64,000 bases of DNA from Polynucleobacter victoriensis (GCF_900187875.1 NZ_FYEX01000001.1:62001-126000); one strand, 5' to 3'; shown: positions 25,506 through 35,179, numbered from the stretch's first letter. Program-made: numbers and translations. The notes: generated from the letters alone by a model not told the origin.

Positions 25506-25852
25506 CTAAAAATAAAGTAAACAGCGCCCAACAAACACAATCCCGCCCAAACAAAATCTAGTTTGAAAGGTTGGCCCATATACAAGATTGAAAATGGTAC
25601 AAAAACAGCCAAGGTAATTACTTCTTGCGTTATTTTTAATTGAGCCAAATCGTAATGCTCAAACCCAATTCGATTAGCAGGCACTTGTAATGCATACTCA
25701 AAAAAAGCTATTGCCCAACTTAGTAAAGCAGCAATCCACCATGGCTTGTCTGATAAATTTTTAAGGTGTGCATACCAAGCAAATGTCATAAACACATTTG
25801 ATAGAACCAATAATCCAATGAAACTAATTGGACCCAGTATTGAGCTAGGCAT
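25502..25852 (-). CDS. DUF486/DMT-like small membrane protein
   Basis: The 116-aa protein has four predicted transmembrane helices and the DUF486 pattern TFAWYAHLK, FFEYALQVPANRIG and LKITQEVITL, then YMGQPFKLDFVWAGLCLLGAVYF cut into a loop and last helix. DUF486 proteins are related in size and topology to small multidrug-resistance-like DMT proteins, but no transport function is established. It is first in a unit with the GNAT gene. Confidence 0.85.
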   Translation of the reverse strand: MPSSILGPISFIGLLVLSNVFMTFAWYAHLKNLSDKPWWIAALLSWAIAFFEYALQVPANRIGFEHYDLAQLKITQEVITLAVFVPFSILYMGQPFKLDFVWAGLCLLGAVYFIFR

Positions 25853-25913
25853 TTGTTACTCTCTGTCAATTTAGTAAGTAGAGGCTAAATATTAGAGCAA
25901 AGTTACTGGAAAT

Positions 25914-25942
25914 TTGGCATCTTATAAAAATCAGGCTATAAT
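25914..25942 (+). promoter_or_regulatory. strong sigma70 promoter of tRNA-Asn
   Basis: TTGGCA at 25914-25919, a 17-base spacer, and a perfect TATAAT at 25937-25942. The mature tRNA starts 11 bases after the -10 box, so the 5' leader is only a few bases. Confidence 0.8.
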
Positions 25943-25952
25943 CTTCGTCTAT

Positions 25953-26028
25953 TCCTCGATAGCTCAGTCGGTAGAGCGCCGGACTGTTAATCCGTAGGTC
26001 CCTGGTTCGAGCCCAGGTCGAGGAGCCA
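25953..26028 (+). tRNA. tRNA-Asn (anticodon GTT)
   Basis: Acceptor TCCTCGA/TCGAGGA, D stem GCTC/GAGC, anticodon loop CTGTTAA (GTT), T arm CCTGG-TTCGAGC-CCAGG, encoded CCA. Near identical in layout to known bacterial tRNA-Asn. Confidence 0.97.
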
Positions 26029-26034
26029 AATAAT

Positions 26035-26069
26035 AAAAAGCTTCTAAGGTACAATTTAGAAGCTTTTTT
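26035..26069. terminator. intrinsic terminator between two tRNA genes
   Basis: A 12-bp stem (AAAAAGCTTCTA / TAGAAGCTTTTT) with a 10-base loop ends in a T-run. It lies after tRNA-Asn and only about four bases before tRNA-Leu. Confidence 0.8.
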
Positions 26070-26073
26070 GTTA

Positions 26074-26157
26074 GCCCTGGTGGTGGAATGGTAGACACGC
26101 CGGTCTTAGAAGCCGGTGCCGAGAGGCGTGAGAGTTCGAGTCTCTCCTGGGGCACCA
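26074..26157 (+). tRNA. tRNA-Leu (anticodon TAG)
   Basis: This class II tRNA has acceptor GCCCTGG/CTGGGGC, anticodon stem CCGGT/GCCGG with loop CTTAGAA (TAG), a variable arm (TGCCGAGAGGCGTG region), T arm GAGAG-TTCGAGT-CTCTC and encoded CCA. It reads CUN codons. Confidence 0.95.
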
Positions 26158-26175
26158 TAAAATTTGAGTCAAATT

Positions 26176-26208
26176 AAAAAGGCGCTTAAAAGCGCCTTTT
26201 TTGTTTTT
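26176..26208. terminator. bidirectional intrinsic terminator
   Basis: AAAAAGGCGCTT / AAGCGCCTTTTTT stem between tRNA-Leu and the convergent purA gene, with T-runs on both strands. Confidence 0.9.
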
Positions 26209-26222
26209 AGAGCATCAGCTTA

Positions 26223-27569
26223 TTAAGCTTCAAACGGATGCTGCAATAAGATGGTTTCATTACGATCTGGACCTGTTGAAACCATGGCAATAGGTACACA
26301 AGCCACCTCTTCAACACGTCTTAAATAGGTTTGTGCTGCCTTTGGCAACTCATCCCATTTCTGAATACCTAAGGTGCTCTCAGACCACCCTGGGAAAGTT
26401 TCATAGATTGGTTCACAACGCGCAACCGCATCTGAACCACGCGGCAATACATCTAGCTTTTTACCATCTAAGTTGTAACCTACGCAAAGACGGATTTCTT
26501 TCAAACCATCCAGAACATCCAACTTAGTCATACATAGACCTGTTACACCACTGATCTGGATAGAACGCTTCAATGCAGCAGCATCTAACCAACCTGTGCG
26601 ACGAGGACGACCTGTTACGGAACCAAACTCTTTGCCAACTTCAGCTAAACGCAAACCAATTGGATCTTGAGCCTTAGGGTTCGCATGGTCATATAACTCA
26701 CTTGGGAAAGGACCAGAACCAACACGTGTGCAATAAGCTTTTGTAATACCCAACACAAAATGTAGGCTACCAGGACCAACACCAGAACCCGCAGCCGCAT
26801 TACCAGCAACACAGTTTGATGATGTTACAAATGGATATGTGCCGTGATCAATATCTAACAATGCACCTTGAGCACCCTCAAACAACAAGTTTTTACCTGC
26901 TTTTTGGACCGCATCCAAATCGCTAGAAACATCAGCCACTAATGGACGTAGCTGCTCTGCATAACCCAACATACTGTCTCTTACTTCTTCAAAGTTTAGC
27001 GCTGGGGCTTTGAAGTACTGAGTCAATACAAAGTTGTGATATTCCAAATTCTCTTTGAGTTTTTGTGCAAAAGACTCAGGGAAAAACAAGTCTTGAACAC
27101 GTAATGCACGACGAGCAACCTTGTCTTCATATGCTGGGCCAATACCACGACCTGTTGTGCCGATCTTGTCATTACCGCGCGCAGCCTCGCGAGCATGGTC
27201 AATAGCTACGTGATAAGGAAGAATTAAAGTTGTTGCTTCAGAAATCTTCAAACGTGAGCGAACATCCACGCCAGCAGCTTCTAACTCACCAATTTCTTTA
27301 AATAATGCTTCTGGTGACAAAACAACACCATTACCAATATAGCAAGTTACGCCTGGACGCATGATGCCTGACGGAATCAAACGCAAAATTGTCTTTTGAC
27401 CATTAATGATCAATGTATGGCCAGCATTATGGCCGCCTTGGAAACGCACCACACCTTCTGCATGATCCGTTAACCAGTCAACGATCTTGCCTTTGCCTTC
27501 ATCACCCCATTGGGTACCAATTACAACAACATTGCGGCCAGACTTGCTGGCGAATTTCTGTACGGACAT
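26223..27569 (-). CDS. purA: adenylosuccinate synthase
   Basis: Catalyses GTP-dependent joining of IMP and aspartate, the first step from IMP to AMP. The 448-aa product has the N-terminal GTP/IMP loop GTQWGDEGKGK (about 18-28), catalytic His in GGHNAGHTL, GTTGRGIGPAYEDK, and VTGRPRRTGWLDA near the IMP/aspartate sites. About 15 residues precede the usual E. coli start, common in Burkholderiales. It is the last gene of the hfl-hisZ-purA cluster, a typical betaproteobacterial arrangement. Confidence 0.97.
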   Translation of the reverse strand: MSVQKFASKSGRNVVVIGTQWGDEGKGKIVDWLTDHAEGVVRFQGGHNAGHTLIINGQKTILRLIPSGIMRPGVTCYIGNGVVLSPEALFKEIGELEAAGVDVRSRLKISEATTLILPYHVAIDHAREAARGNDKIGTTGRGIGPAYEDKVARRALRVQDLFFPESFAQKLKENLEYHNFVLTQYFKAPALNFEEVRDSMLGYAEQLRPLVADVSSDLDAVQKAGKNLLFEGAQGALLDIDHGTYPFVTSSNCVAGNAAAGSGVGPGSLHFVLGITKAYCTRVGSGPFPSELYDHANPKAQDPIGLRLAEVGKEFGSVTGRPRRTGWLDAAALKRSIQISGVTGLCMTKLDVLDGLKEIRLCVGYNLDGKKLDVLPRGSDAVARCEPIYETFPGWSESTLGIQKWDELPKAAQTYLRRVEEVACVPIAMVSTGPDRNETILLQHPFEA

Positions 27570-27619
27570 ATAAACCAGGAAAAAAGATAATTAATTAGAA
27601 AAATGCGCAAACGAGCATT

Positions 27620-28786
27620 TTACGCTCTTGTGATCACTACCCATGCACCTTTTTGATCAACAAGCTCGCGATCACAGTGAAATTCTTCCCCATCTTGCTC
27701 GTGACCAGGCAAAAGCTGAATAACAACCTCACCCTTGGCACGCAAAGCGGCAATGGCTTGTGACAATTGCTCGTCATTAGACCAGGGAGCTAGGATGGCA
27801 TTTTTTCTAGAATCAATCTTAGATAGTCTTGCTAAAGTCATGATATCTAAAGAAAAACCTGTTGCCGGGCGAGACCGTCCAAAAGCTTCACCAACCATAT
27901 CGTAACGACCACCTCTTGCAATAGCCGCAGGCAATCCCTCAACGTAAGCGGCAAACATCACACCACTGTGATATTGGTAACCACGAAGATCAGACAGGTC
28001 TAAATTAAGCTTAGGCGCGTTAGGTAAACCAGAAATAGCCTGGCAAAGACGCTCTAAATCATCTAAGGCACCTGCTACCTGCTTTGTTTGAGGTAGAGCT
28101 TTGCGAGCAGCAGGCAAAACTTCCTTAGGCGAACCACTCAAAGCAGCCAAACTGATAATGGCAGACTTAATCGCTGCTGGCCAATCGGATAGCAGTTGAG
28201 TTAAACCGGGCAAATCTTTCGCTTGAAGTGCAGCGTAAAGAGCCTCTAAAGCATCAGACTTAGGGTGATACTCACCCAAAATACCCGTCAAAATACCAGC
28301 ATGCGCCATATCTAGGGTAATCTCACCCAAGTTACTCAAGGTCAAAACCTCATTTAATAGGGTTTGAACCTCTAAGTCAGCCTCCCAACCAGCGTGACCA
28401 TAAATTTCAGCACCTAGCTGCAACTGCTCTCGAGAGCTGGTTCCTGGTGCGGCAAGTGTGTGTAAAACTGATCCGGCATAACAAAGGCGCGTAACACCCT
28501 GACGGTTTAATAGGTGTGCATCAATACGAGCTACTTGAGGAGTAATGTCTGCACGTAAACCTAGAGTTCGACCAGACAACTGGTCAACCAACTTAAAGGT
28601 TTTTAAATTTAAATCTTGTCCTGAACCAGTTAATAGAGAATCTAGATACTCCAACATAGGCGGCATGACAAGTTCATAGCCATAAGACTGAAAACGATCT
28701 AAGAGAATACGACGTAACTCTTCAATCTTTCTAGCCTCTGAAGGCAGAACATCTGCAATATTCTCAGGTAGTAACCAACGATTCAT
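27620..28786 (-). CDS. hisZ: ATP phosphoribosyltransferase regulatory subunit HisZ
   Basis: HisZ is a paralogue of histidyl-tRNA synthetase that lacks aminoacylation activity and forms the regulatory half of the short-form HisG complex, the first step of histidine synthesis. The 388-aa protein shows class II synthetase motif 2-like LRADITPQVARI and GGRYDMVGEAFGR but lacks the C-terminal anticodon-binding domain of HisS (encoded at 35835). Its start overlaps the hflC stop in TAATG. Position between hflC and purA is conserved in Burkholderiales. Confidence 0.95.
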   Translation of the reverse strand: MNRWLLPENIADVLPSEARKIEELRRILLDRFQSYGYELVMPPMLEYLDSLLTGSGQDLNLKTFKLVDQLSGRTLGLRADITPQVARIDAHLLNRQGVTRLCYAGSVLHTLAAPGTSSREQLQLGAEIYGHAGWEADLEVQTLLNEVLTLSNLGEITLDMAHAGILTGILGEYHPKSDALEALYAALQAKDLPGLTQLLSDWPAAIKSAIISLAALSGSPKEVLPAARKALPQTKQVAGALDDLERLCQAISGLPNAPKLNLDLSDLRGYQYHSGVMFAAYVEGLPAAIARGGRYDMVGEAFGRSRPATGFSLDIMTLARLSKIDSRKNAILAPWSNDEQLSQAIAALRAKGEVVIQLLPGHEQDGEEFHCDRELVDQKGAWVVITRA

Positions 28787-29688
28787 TATTTAGCTGCCGG
28801 TATTGAAGGTGCGCCTTGTGGACGACTGCTCTTCATAAATTTTAAAAATTCCGAATTAGGATCCATCACCATCAAGTCCTGCTTAGTCTTAAAGCTACTA
28901 CGGTAAGCTTCCAAACTACGATAGAACTGAGCAAATTGTGGATCACGGTTAAAGGCTTCGCCATATAAAGCCGTTGCTTTGGCATCGCCCTGACCCTTGA
29001 TCTTTTGTGCATCACGATATGCTCTAGATAGAATGATATCGCGTTGACGCTCGGCATCGGCACGAATTTTCTCAGACTCAGCAGCGCCAGTAGAACGAAG
29101 CTCATTGGCCACACGTTTTCGTTCTGCTTCCATACGACGGAATACTGACTCACTAATCTCCGCTAGCAAATCAATACGCTTCAAACGCACATCTACAATC
29201 TCAATACCAATATCAGCCGCTTCCTCAGCAACCTTCTTGCGAATATTTTGCATGACTTGCTCGCGCTGCTCAGAGATTAACTCGCGAACCGTGCGCTTTG
29301 TAAATTCTTCATTGAGCGCTGACTTGACCAATTGGTTAAGACGATCTTGAGCCAAACGCTCATCACCACGGAAACTAATAAAGAAACGGCGCGGTTCAAC
29401 AATACGCCACTTCACATAAGAATCAACCAAGAGATTCTTCTTTTCAGCGGTAATAAAACGCTCTGCATCAGGTGTATCAATTGTCAAAATACGACGCTCG
29501 AAAAATTGCACACTTTGAAATGGTGGTGGCAATTTAAATTGCAAACCAGGTTCTTCAATCACACGTACTAATTCACCAAAAGCAAAAACGGCTGCATATT
29601 TACGCTGATCAACAATGAACACTGTTGAGGACAATAGGCCAATCACCACAAAGAATGCAGCGATCATAGGAAAAATACGATTATTCAT
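28786..29688 (-). CDS. hflC: FtsH protease modulator HflC (SPFH/band-7)
   Basis: The 300-aa inner-membrane protein with one N-terminal transmembrane helix (about 6-27) and a periplasmic SPFH/band-7 domain forms the HflKC cage around the FtsH protease. The signature EPGLQFKLPPPFQSVQFFERR and the coiled coil with EAERKRVANELRSTGAAESE are typical. It is 12 bases after hflK and overlaps hisZ by one base. Confidence 0.95.
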   Translation of the reverse strand: MNNRIFPMIAAFFVVIGLLSSTVFIVDQRKYAAVFAFGELVRVIEEPGLQFKLPPPFQSVQFFERRILTIDTPDAERFITAEKKNLLVDSYVKWRIVEPRRFFISFRGDERLAQDRLNQLVKSALNEEFTKRTVRELISEQREQVMQNIRKKVAEEAADIGIEIVDVRLKRIDLLAEISESVFRRMEAERKRVANELRSTGAAESEKIRADAERQRDIILSRAYRDAQKIKGQGDAKATALYGEAFNRDPQFAQFYRSLEAYRSSFKTKQDLMVMDPNSEFLKFMKSSRPQGAPSIPAAK

Positions 29689-29700
29689 TTAATAAATCTC

Positions 29701-31038
29701 CTATCGCTCACGACTGCGCAAACTATCTCTTCTATCACCCGAAGTGGCAGGAGGATTCGTATTGCTTGTATTTGATACTGGCGCTGGCGTAGTTGTTACT
29801 GCCGGAGTATTAGCGACTGTATTGGATGTAGGCACCAAAGCAGATGGACTACCTGGCGTCACCTGCTGAATCAACTTATCCAAAGGCAAATACAACAAAC
29901 TACCAGCGTTGCTACGCTGGTCAACCATCACCTTGGTTACATTTGTATAGATTTCTTGCATCACATCAATGTACATACGCTCACGAGTAACTTGCGGAGC
30001 CTTTGCGTATTCAGGTTGAATTAACTTAAATCTTGTTGCATCACCTTCTGCGACTGCAATTACCTTCGCTTTATAACCTTCAGCCTCTTGCATCAAACGA
30101 TCAGCAGCACCTTTAGCCTTTGGAACAATGTCATTGGCATACGCTTGCCCTTCGTTCTTTAAACGTTCACGGTCTTGCCCAGCCTTCACCGCATCATCAA
30201 AAGCGGCTTGAACCTGTTCTGGTGGTTGAACGTTTTGAACTGTCACGCTTGTAACAAATATGCCTGCTTTATAACCATCCAAAATTTTCTGAATAGAAGC
30301 ATTAAGGTCAATCGCAAGTTTTTCGCGATTCTCATACAAAACGTTATCCATCTTGCTCTTACCAACAATTTCCCTCACAGCAGTTTCTGCAGCCTGAACT
30401 ACAGATGCATCAGGATCTTTGTTGTTAAATAAATACTCAGAAGCATCCTTTAGACGATATTGAACCGCGAATTTCACATCAATGATGTTTTCATCCTCGG
30501 TCAACATCGAAGAATCTTTAAGGTTAGATGCCTTAATGAGATTGGCACGACCAACTTCTACCGAACGAATTGATGAAAGGTTCACCACTTCATGGGTTTG
30601 AATCGGCCATGGCATGCGCCAGTTAATACCGGGACGAGTGGTATAGCTATATTTACCAAACTGAAGAACAACACCAGTTTGACCTTCTTGAATCATAAAA
30701 AAGCCGCTAAAAATCCAAACAGCAACTGCAATAGTTGCAACGATACCAACGCCAAAACTAGGCTTCATACCATCGCCAGTTGGACCTTTTGAGCTCGGAG
30801 GTTGATTATTACCACCACCCTGACGCTTACCGGTGAATAATCCATTTAGACGATTGTTGAAGTCTCTCCACAACTGATCTAAATCAGGTGGACCATCCTG
30901 CTTTTGAGGTTGACGTGGCTTATCTTCCTGTTTCGGCGGAGTGGCATCTTTCTCATCACGCCCACGATTAGGATCAGCTTGATGGTTATTACCCCAACCG
31001 GGATCATTAACCGAGAATATTTGTAGTAATTTACGCAT
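29701..31038 (-). CDS. hflK: FtsH protease modulator HflK (SPFH/band-7)
   Basis: Partner of HflC in the FtsH-modulating cage. The 445-aa product has a cytoplasmic, Gly/Pro/Gln-rich N-terminus, a transmembrane helix near 92-112 (GIVATIAVAVWIFSGFFMI), a band-7 domain starting EGQTGVVLQFGKY, and a low-complexity Thr/Asn/Pro C-terminus. I chose ATG 31038 (MRKLLQIFSVNDPGWG), which overlaps the hflX stop as GATGCGTAA; no separate ribosome-binding site is seen, so reinitiation after hflX is likely. Confidence 0.93.
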   Translation of the reverse strand: MRKLLQIFSVNDPGWGNNHQADPNRGRDEKDATPPKQEDKPRQPQKQDGPPDLDQLWRDFNNRLNGLFTGKRQGGGNNQPPSSKGPTGDGMKPSFGVGIVATIAVAVWIFSGFFMIQEGQTGVVLQFGKYSYTTRPGINWRMPWPIQTHEVVNLSSIRSVEVGRANLIKASNLKDSSMLTEDENIIDVKFAVQYRLKDASEYLFNNKDPDASVVQAAETAVREIVGKSKMDNVLYENREKLAIDLNASIQKILDGYKAGIFVTSVTVQNVQPPEQVQAAFDDAVKAGQDRERLKNEGQAYANDIVPKAKGAADRLMQEAEGYKAKVIAVAEGDATRFKLIQPEYAKAPQVTRERMYIDVMQEIYTNVTKVMVDQRSNAGSLLYLPLDKLIQQVTPGSPSALVPTSNTVANTPAVTTTPAPVSNTSNTNPPATSGDRRDSLRSRER

Positions 31039-32254
31039 CGTTGGGAGAATAAAGTCCTGTACGAGTATGAAAAACATCTAAAGATTCCCAGCGCTTCGCT
31101 GGGGCCTGTGGATCCATTTCTGCCACTGATGGAACTTCCTCTACAGGAGCCTTCATTCTATCAGTGTTCTTTGCTAAATCTGCCAATGTTTCGCGGAGCA
31201 GATCCAAGCCAATACCTTCTTTGGCAGAGATATAAATTGCTGTTACTTTGCCATTTCTGTCATAACGTAAAACAGGTCCACGCTCCATTAAAGCAGGTAC
31301 TTGATCGATCTTATTAACCACAACCAATTGAGGGCTTTGATCCGCACCTATTTCTGTCAAGACTTTATCGACCTCAATCATTTGTTGCTCACGGTCAAAA
31401 CTTGATGCATCAACAACATGCAGCAGCAAATCTGCCCTAACCGTTTCATCCAAAGTTGCTCTAAACGCTTCAACTAATTGATGTGGCAGATCACGTATAA
31501 AACCAACTGTGTCTGAAACAACAGCGTTACCAATCTCTGGTAAATAAACACGTCTTGATGTTGTATCCAATGTGGCAAATAATTGATCAGCCGCATAGGT
31601 ACCTGCCTTGGTTAAAGCGTTAAATAACGTTGATTTACCAGCGTTGGTGTATCCAACCAAAGACACTGAGAAAACACCGCCTTTTTCTCTAGACCTTCGT
31701 TGAGTCGCCTGTTGTTTTTGCAGTTTTTCGAGTTCTAACTGAAGACGCTTAGCCTTGCTCTCCAACATACGGCGGTCCAACTCCATCTGAGTCTCACCGG
31801 GACCACCACGCATACCAATACCACCCTTTTGCCTCTCCAAGTGGCTCCAAGCTTTTACCAAGCGAGATACTTGATATCTGACATTCGCTAACTGGACTTG
31901 GGTTTTACCCACATGACTTTTAGCTCTCTGAGCAAAGATATCTAAAATTAGACCCGTGCGGTCAATCACGTGACACTTTAAGTGACGCTCAAGATTTCTC
32001 TGCTGAACTGGTGACAAGGCATGATTGAAAATAGCTAGCTCAACCTCATTCGCCTCCATTTGCTCACGAAGTTCTGTGGCCTTACCTGACCCCATGTATA
32101 GCGCTGGATCTGGCTTGGCTCGCTTAGCGATCATCGTCATCACAGGCTTTGAGCCTGCACTAGACGCAAGCAAGCTTAACTCCGCCATACTATCGGCGAA
32201 GTCAGGTTTACCACCGGGATCAATACCTATGAGAGCGGCTTTAACTGCTTGCAT
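31031..32254 (-). CDS. hflX: ribosome-associated GTPase HflX
   Basis: HflX splits stalled or heat-damaged 70S ribosomes. The 407-aa protein has the N-terminal nucleotide-binding HflX domain, the glycine-rich motif KGGIGMRGGPGETQ (about 143-156), a coiled coil, and a GTPase domain with P-loop GYTNAGKST (201-209), DTVGFIRDLPHQL and NKID. Its place after hfq and overlapping hflK is the standard hfq-hflX-hflKC order. Confidence 0.96.
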   Translation of the reverse strand: MQAVKAALIGIDPGGKPDFADSMAELSLLASSAGSKPVMTMIAKRAKPDPALYMGSGKATELREQMEANEVELAIFNHALSPVQQRNLERHLKCHVIDRTGLILDIFAQRAKSHVGKTQVQLANVRYQVSRLVKAWSHLERQKGGIGMRGGPGETQMELDRRMLESKAKRLQLELEKLQKQQATQRRSREKGGVFSVSLVGYTNAGKSTLFNALTKAGTYAADQLFATLDTTSRRVYLPEIGNAVVSDTVGFIRDLPHQLVEAFRATLDETVRADLLLHVVDASSFDREQQMIEVDKVLTEIGADQSPQLVVVNKIDQVPALMERGPVLRYDRNGKVTAIYISAKEGIGLDLLRETLADLAKNTDRMKAPVEEVPSVAEMDPQAPAKRWESLDVFHTRTGLYSPNDA

Positions 32255-32260
32255 AGAAAG

Positions 32261-32506
32261 TTAAGCGCTTGGTGTTCCCTCGTCAGCGCGGAACTCCACC
32301 GCTCTAGCAGGAACCACTGTAGAAATGGCATGCTTGTATACCATTTGAGTCACAGTGTTACGCAACAAAATAACGTATTGGTCAAAAGACTCAACATTAC
32401 CCTGCAACTTGATACCGTTAACAAGGTATATAGATACAGGAATATGCTCTTTACGCAAAGCGTTTAAAAATGGGTCTTGCAAAAGTTGGCCTTTATTAGT
32501 GTTCAT
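32261..32506 (-). CDS. hfq: RNA chaperone Hfq
   Basis: The 81-aa Sm-like protein forms a hexameric ring pairing small RNAs with mRNAs. Sm1 (LQDPFLNALRKEHIPVSIYLVNGIKLQG) and Sm2 (VYKHAISTVVP) are complete, including the proximal-face Gln8, Phe and Lys-His residues. The C-terminal tail is short, as usual in betaproteobacteria. AAGGAG precedes the ATG. It lies six bases before hflX. Confidence 0.98.
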   Translation of the reverse strand: MNTNKGQLLQDPFLNALRKEHIPVSIYLVNGIKLQGNVESFDQYVILLRNTVTQMVYKHAISTVVPARAVEFRADEGTPSA

Positions 32507-32602
32507 GCCTGCTCCTTCTTTCTTTTTGTTAATTAGGGAGTCTTACTCTGGTTTAAAAATAGTTATCAACGGTGAAGAGTGTAACTAAGCTACAAAAAAT
32601 TG

Positions 32603-33961
32603 CTACCTACCCTTCTTTTTCTTATTTTTATCCTGGTCAACAAAAGGGTTTTGACCTGTTTTGAATTCTAGACGTAATGGTGTACCGCGAAGTTTGAAAG
32701 CTTCTCTGAAGCGACCCTCTAAATAACGGCGATAACTATCAGTTACTCCACTAAGAGCATTACCGTGTATCACCACAATTGGTGGATTAGAGCCACCCTG
32801 GTGCGCATAACGCATCTTAGGACGGGACATACCAACACGTTTAGGTTGCTGGAATTCAACCGCCTCTTCCAAAATTCTTGTTAATTTAGGGGTTGGCAAC
32901 TTAGACATTGCAGCAGCATAGGCAGCATCTACATCCTTGAACAACTCCTTGATACCAAACCCTTTGATTGCTGAAATAGGATGAACATTCGCAAAATCTA
33001 AGAAACGTAGCTTTCTTGCAATATCTGTTCTAGCCCGTTCCTTCTCATAGTCATCCATGCCGTCCCATTTATTAACGGCCAAAACTAACGCTCTGCCTGC
33101 ATCAACGATAAAACCAGCAATGTGCGCATCTTGCTCAGAAATATCTTGTTGAGCATCTAGCATCAAAATGACCACATTGGCGTCTGCAATTGCCTGCAAG
33201 GTTTTCACCACAGAGAATTTTTCAATTGCTTCAAATACTTTGCCACGCTTACGTAAGCCAGCCGTATCAATCATCACATATGGCTTGCCATTACGTGTGA
33301 ATGGCACATCAATCGCATCACGGGTCGTGCCAGGCATATCAAAGGCGATGACTCGCTCTTCACCAATCAAGGTGTTAATGAAAGTCGACTTGCCAACGTT
33401 TGGTCTGCCAACCACAGCAATACGCATTGGCTTGTCAGTTTTGTCATCCTCTTCAGGCTCATCTGGAATACCCAAGGCATCTAATGCCTCATCAATCATG
33501 GCGCGCACACCATCACCGTGCGCCGAAGATATGGCTATCGGCTCACCTAGGCCCAGCTCATAAAAATCCGCTGTGACAGTTGTATAGGCCATACCTTCAG
33601 CCTTATTAACAGCCAAAATGACAGGTCTGCCAGTCTTACGTAAAAAATCAGCAATTACTCGATCTTGTGGCGCCATACCTAGGCGCGCATCAACCAAGAA
33701 AATAACAACGTCAGCCTCTACAACAGCTTGCTTGGTTTGCTTGGCCATCTCAGCCAAAATACCAGTCTTTGCAACTGGCTCAAAACCACCCGTATCAATA
33801 CAAATGAACTCACGCTCACCCATACGGCCATTACCGTAGTGACGGTCTCGAGTTAAGCCAGCAAAGTCAGCCACCAACGCATCGCGTGATCTAGTCAAGC
33901 GATTAAATAGCGTTGATTTACCAACGTTTGGTCGACCAACTATGGCAATGACGGGTTTCAT
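32603..33961 (-). CDS. der: ribosome biogenesis GTPase Der (EngA)
   Basis: The 452-aa protein has two consecutive GTPase domains (P-loops GRPNVGKST at 9-17 and 185-193) and a C-terminal KH-like domain, ending in a lysine-rich tail. It acts in 50S subunit maturation. DTGGF and DTAGLRKRGK switch regions and NKWD/NKAE specificity motifs are visible; the first is NKAE rather than NKxD, as in other Der proteins. It lies between bamB and hfq. Confidence 0.97.
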   Translation of the reverse strand: MKPVIAIVGRPNVGKSTLFNRLTRSRDALVADFAGLTRDRHYGNGRMGEREFICIDTGGFEPVAKTGILAEMAKQTKQAVVEADVVIFLVDARLGMAPQDRVIADFLRKTGRPVILAVNKAEGMAYTTVTADFYELGLGEPIAISSAHGDGVRAMIDEALDALGIPDEPEEDDKTDKPMRIAVVGRPNVGKSTFINTLIGEERVIAFDMPGTTRDAIDVPFTRNGKPYVMIDTAGLRKRGKVFEAIEKFSVVKTLQAIADANVVILMLDAQQDISEQDAHIAGFIVDAGRALVLAVNKWDGMDDYEKERARTDIARKLRFLDFANVHPISAIKGFGIKELFKDVDAAYAAAMSKLPTPKLTRILEEAVEFQQPKRVGMSRPKMRYAHQGGSNPPIVVIHGNALSGVTDSYRRYLEGRFREAFKLRGTPLRLEFKTGQNPFVDQDKNKKKKGR

Positions 33962-34045
33962 AAATAATTAACTGCTTTCTAAGTGCAAGAACGATTACCA
34001 ATTAATCATTCTTGCTATATATATTTTTATTCTTATTACTATGTC

Positions 34046-35179
34046 TTAGTTAGGCCTATAAGCCGATAAAGATCCGCCACGTGTTTGCACAATTAACAAA
34101 CCACTAGCAACGATCGGCGCTGCATCAACCGCACTACTATCTACACGCACCCTAGCTAGAGCGGTTCCAGTAGTTTGCTCCAAGAAATGCAAGTAACCTT
34201 GCTTATCACCCATCACGACCACTTTACCAACCGCTAAGGGTTCGCCAACATCGCGCCAAGTCATGGTCTCATTGCGCCACACCTCAACTCCGTCAGCTGC
34301 TTTATAAGCAACCACATGAGATTTTTCGTCAGCCGCAAAAACAAAATCTTGAGACTGAGCCGTACCAGTATGGCTAGAGAAATCCTTAGACCATGTGAAT
34401 GTGCCACTATTGATATCACCACATGCTATGCGGCCTTGGAAAGCCACTGCACATAAACGACGACCTAATAAGGTAGGTCTTGCAGATACATCTGTCATGC
34501 GCTCAATTTCAGAGAAGCCTTTAGGGTAAGCCAATGAAGCTTCCCAAAGCACGCCTCCTGAAGCCAACCCCATTACGCCAATCTTGCCCCCAGAGAATCC
34601 AGTAATGAAAGCATCAGATGCAATAGGCACCATCGCAAAACTTGTTCTTAAAGCAAGTGCGGTTTGTGGGCGTACATATGACCAGCGGCGTTTACCTGTT
34701 TTCGCATCTAGAGCAACAAAACGATTATCAATTGTTCTAATAACTGCTACACCACCTAAAACCAATGGCTCAGTGAGAACTTCACTACCAACTTTTTCTT
34801 CCCAAATCTTTTGACCATCTGAGTCATAGGCATATACAACACCCTTGGTTGATCCAACCACCACCACATTACCGTCGCTACCTGGACCAGATGAAATATC
34901 TGTTGGTGCCTTAACTTCCCACACCTTCTTACCAGTTAATACCTCAACTTTAGTAACCGTACCGTTACCTGCTGATGTATACAAGTAATCGCCAGCCAAT
35001 ATTGGGCGCATAACAAAAGTCTCAGATTTACCAACACTGGTTGACCATACAGACTCAACACGAATCTTGTCCTCAACTTTAGTCAATGAAGCAGGTTCAC
35101 GTTTTTTGGTGCTAGAGCATGCTACTAAAGTAATAGCAGACAGCAGTATTGCTGCAGTGCGAATCATTGGATAACGCAT
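34046..35179 (-). CDS. bamB: outer-membrane assembly lipoprotein BamB
   Basis: The 377-aa beta-propeller lipoprotein belongs to the BAM complex that inserts outer-membrane proteins. The lipoprotein signal ends LVAC (Cys21), followed by PQQ-like repeats with the Ala-x-Asp/Ala-x-x-Gly-Lys and Trp pattern (ALDAKTGKRRW, SGGVLWEASL). A strong AGGAGG precedes the ATG at 35179. The start overlaps the yfgM stop as TAATG. Context with yfgM and der is standard. Confidence 0.96.
   Translation of the reverse strand: MRYPMIRTAAILLSAITLVACSSTKKREPASLTKVEDKIRVESVWSTSVGKSETFVMRPILAGDYLYTSAGNGTVTKVEVLTGKKVWEVKAPTDISSGPGSDGNVVVVGSTKGVVYAYDSDGQKIWEEKVGSEVLTEPLVLGGVAVIRTIDNRFVALDAKTGKRRWSYVRPQTALALRTSFAMVPIASDAFITGFSGGKIGVMGLASGGVLWEASLAYPKGFSEIERMTDVSARPTLLGRRLCAVAFQGRIACGDINSGTFTWSKDFSSHTGTAQSQDFVFAADEKSHVVAYKAADGVEVWRNETMTWRDVGEPLAVGKVVVMGDKQGYLHFLEQTTGTALARVRVDSSAVDAAPIVASGLLIVQTRGGSLSAYRPN

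Noticed and set aside
33168..33563. 131-aa plus-strand frame in der
   Set aside because: Shadow of the GTPase gene; no independent evidence.
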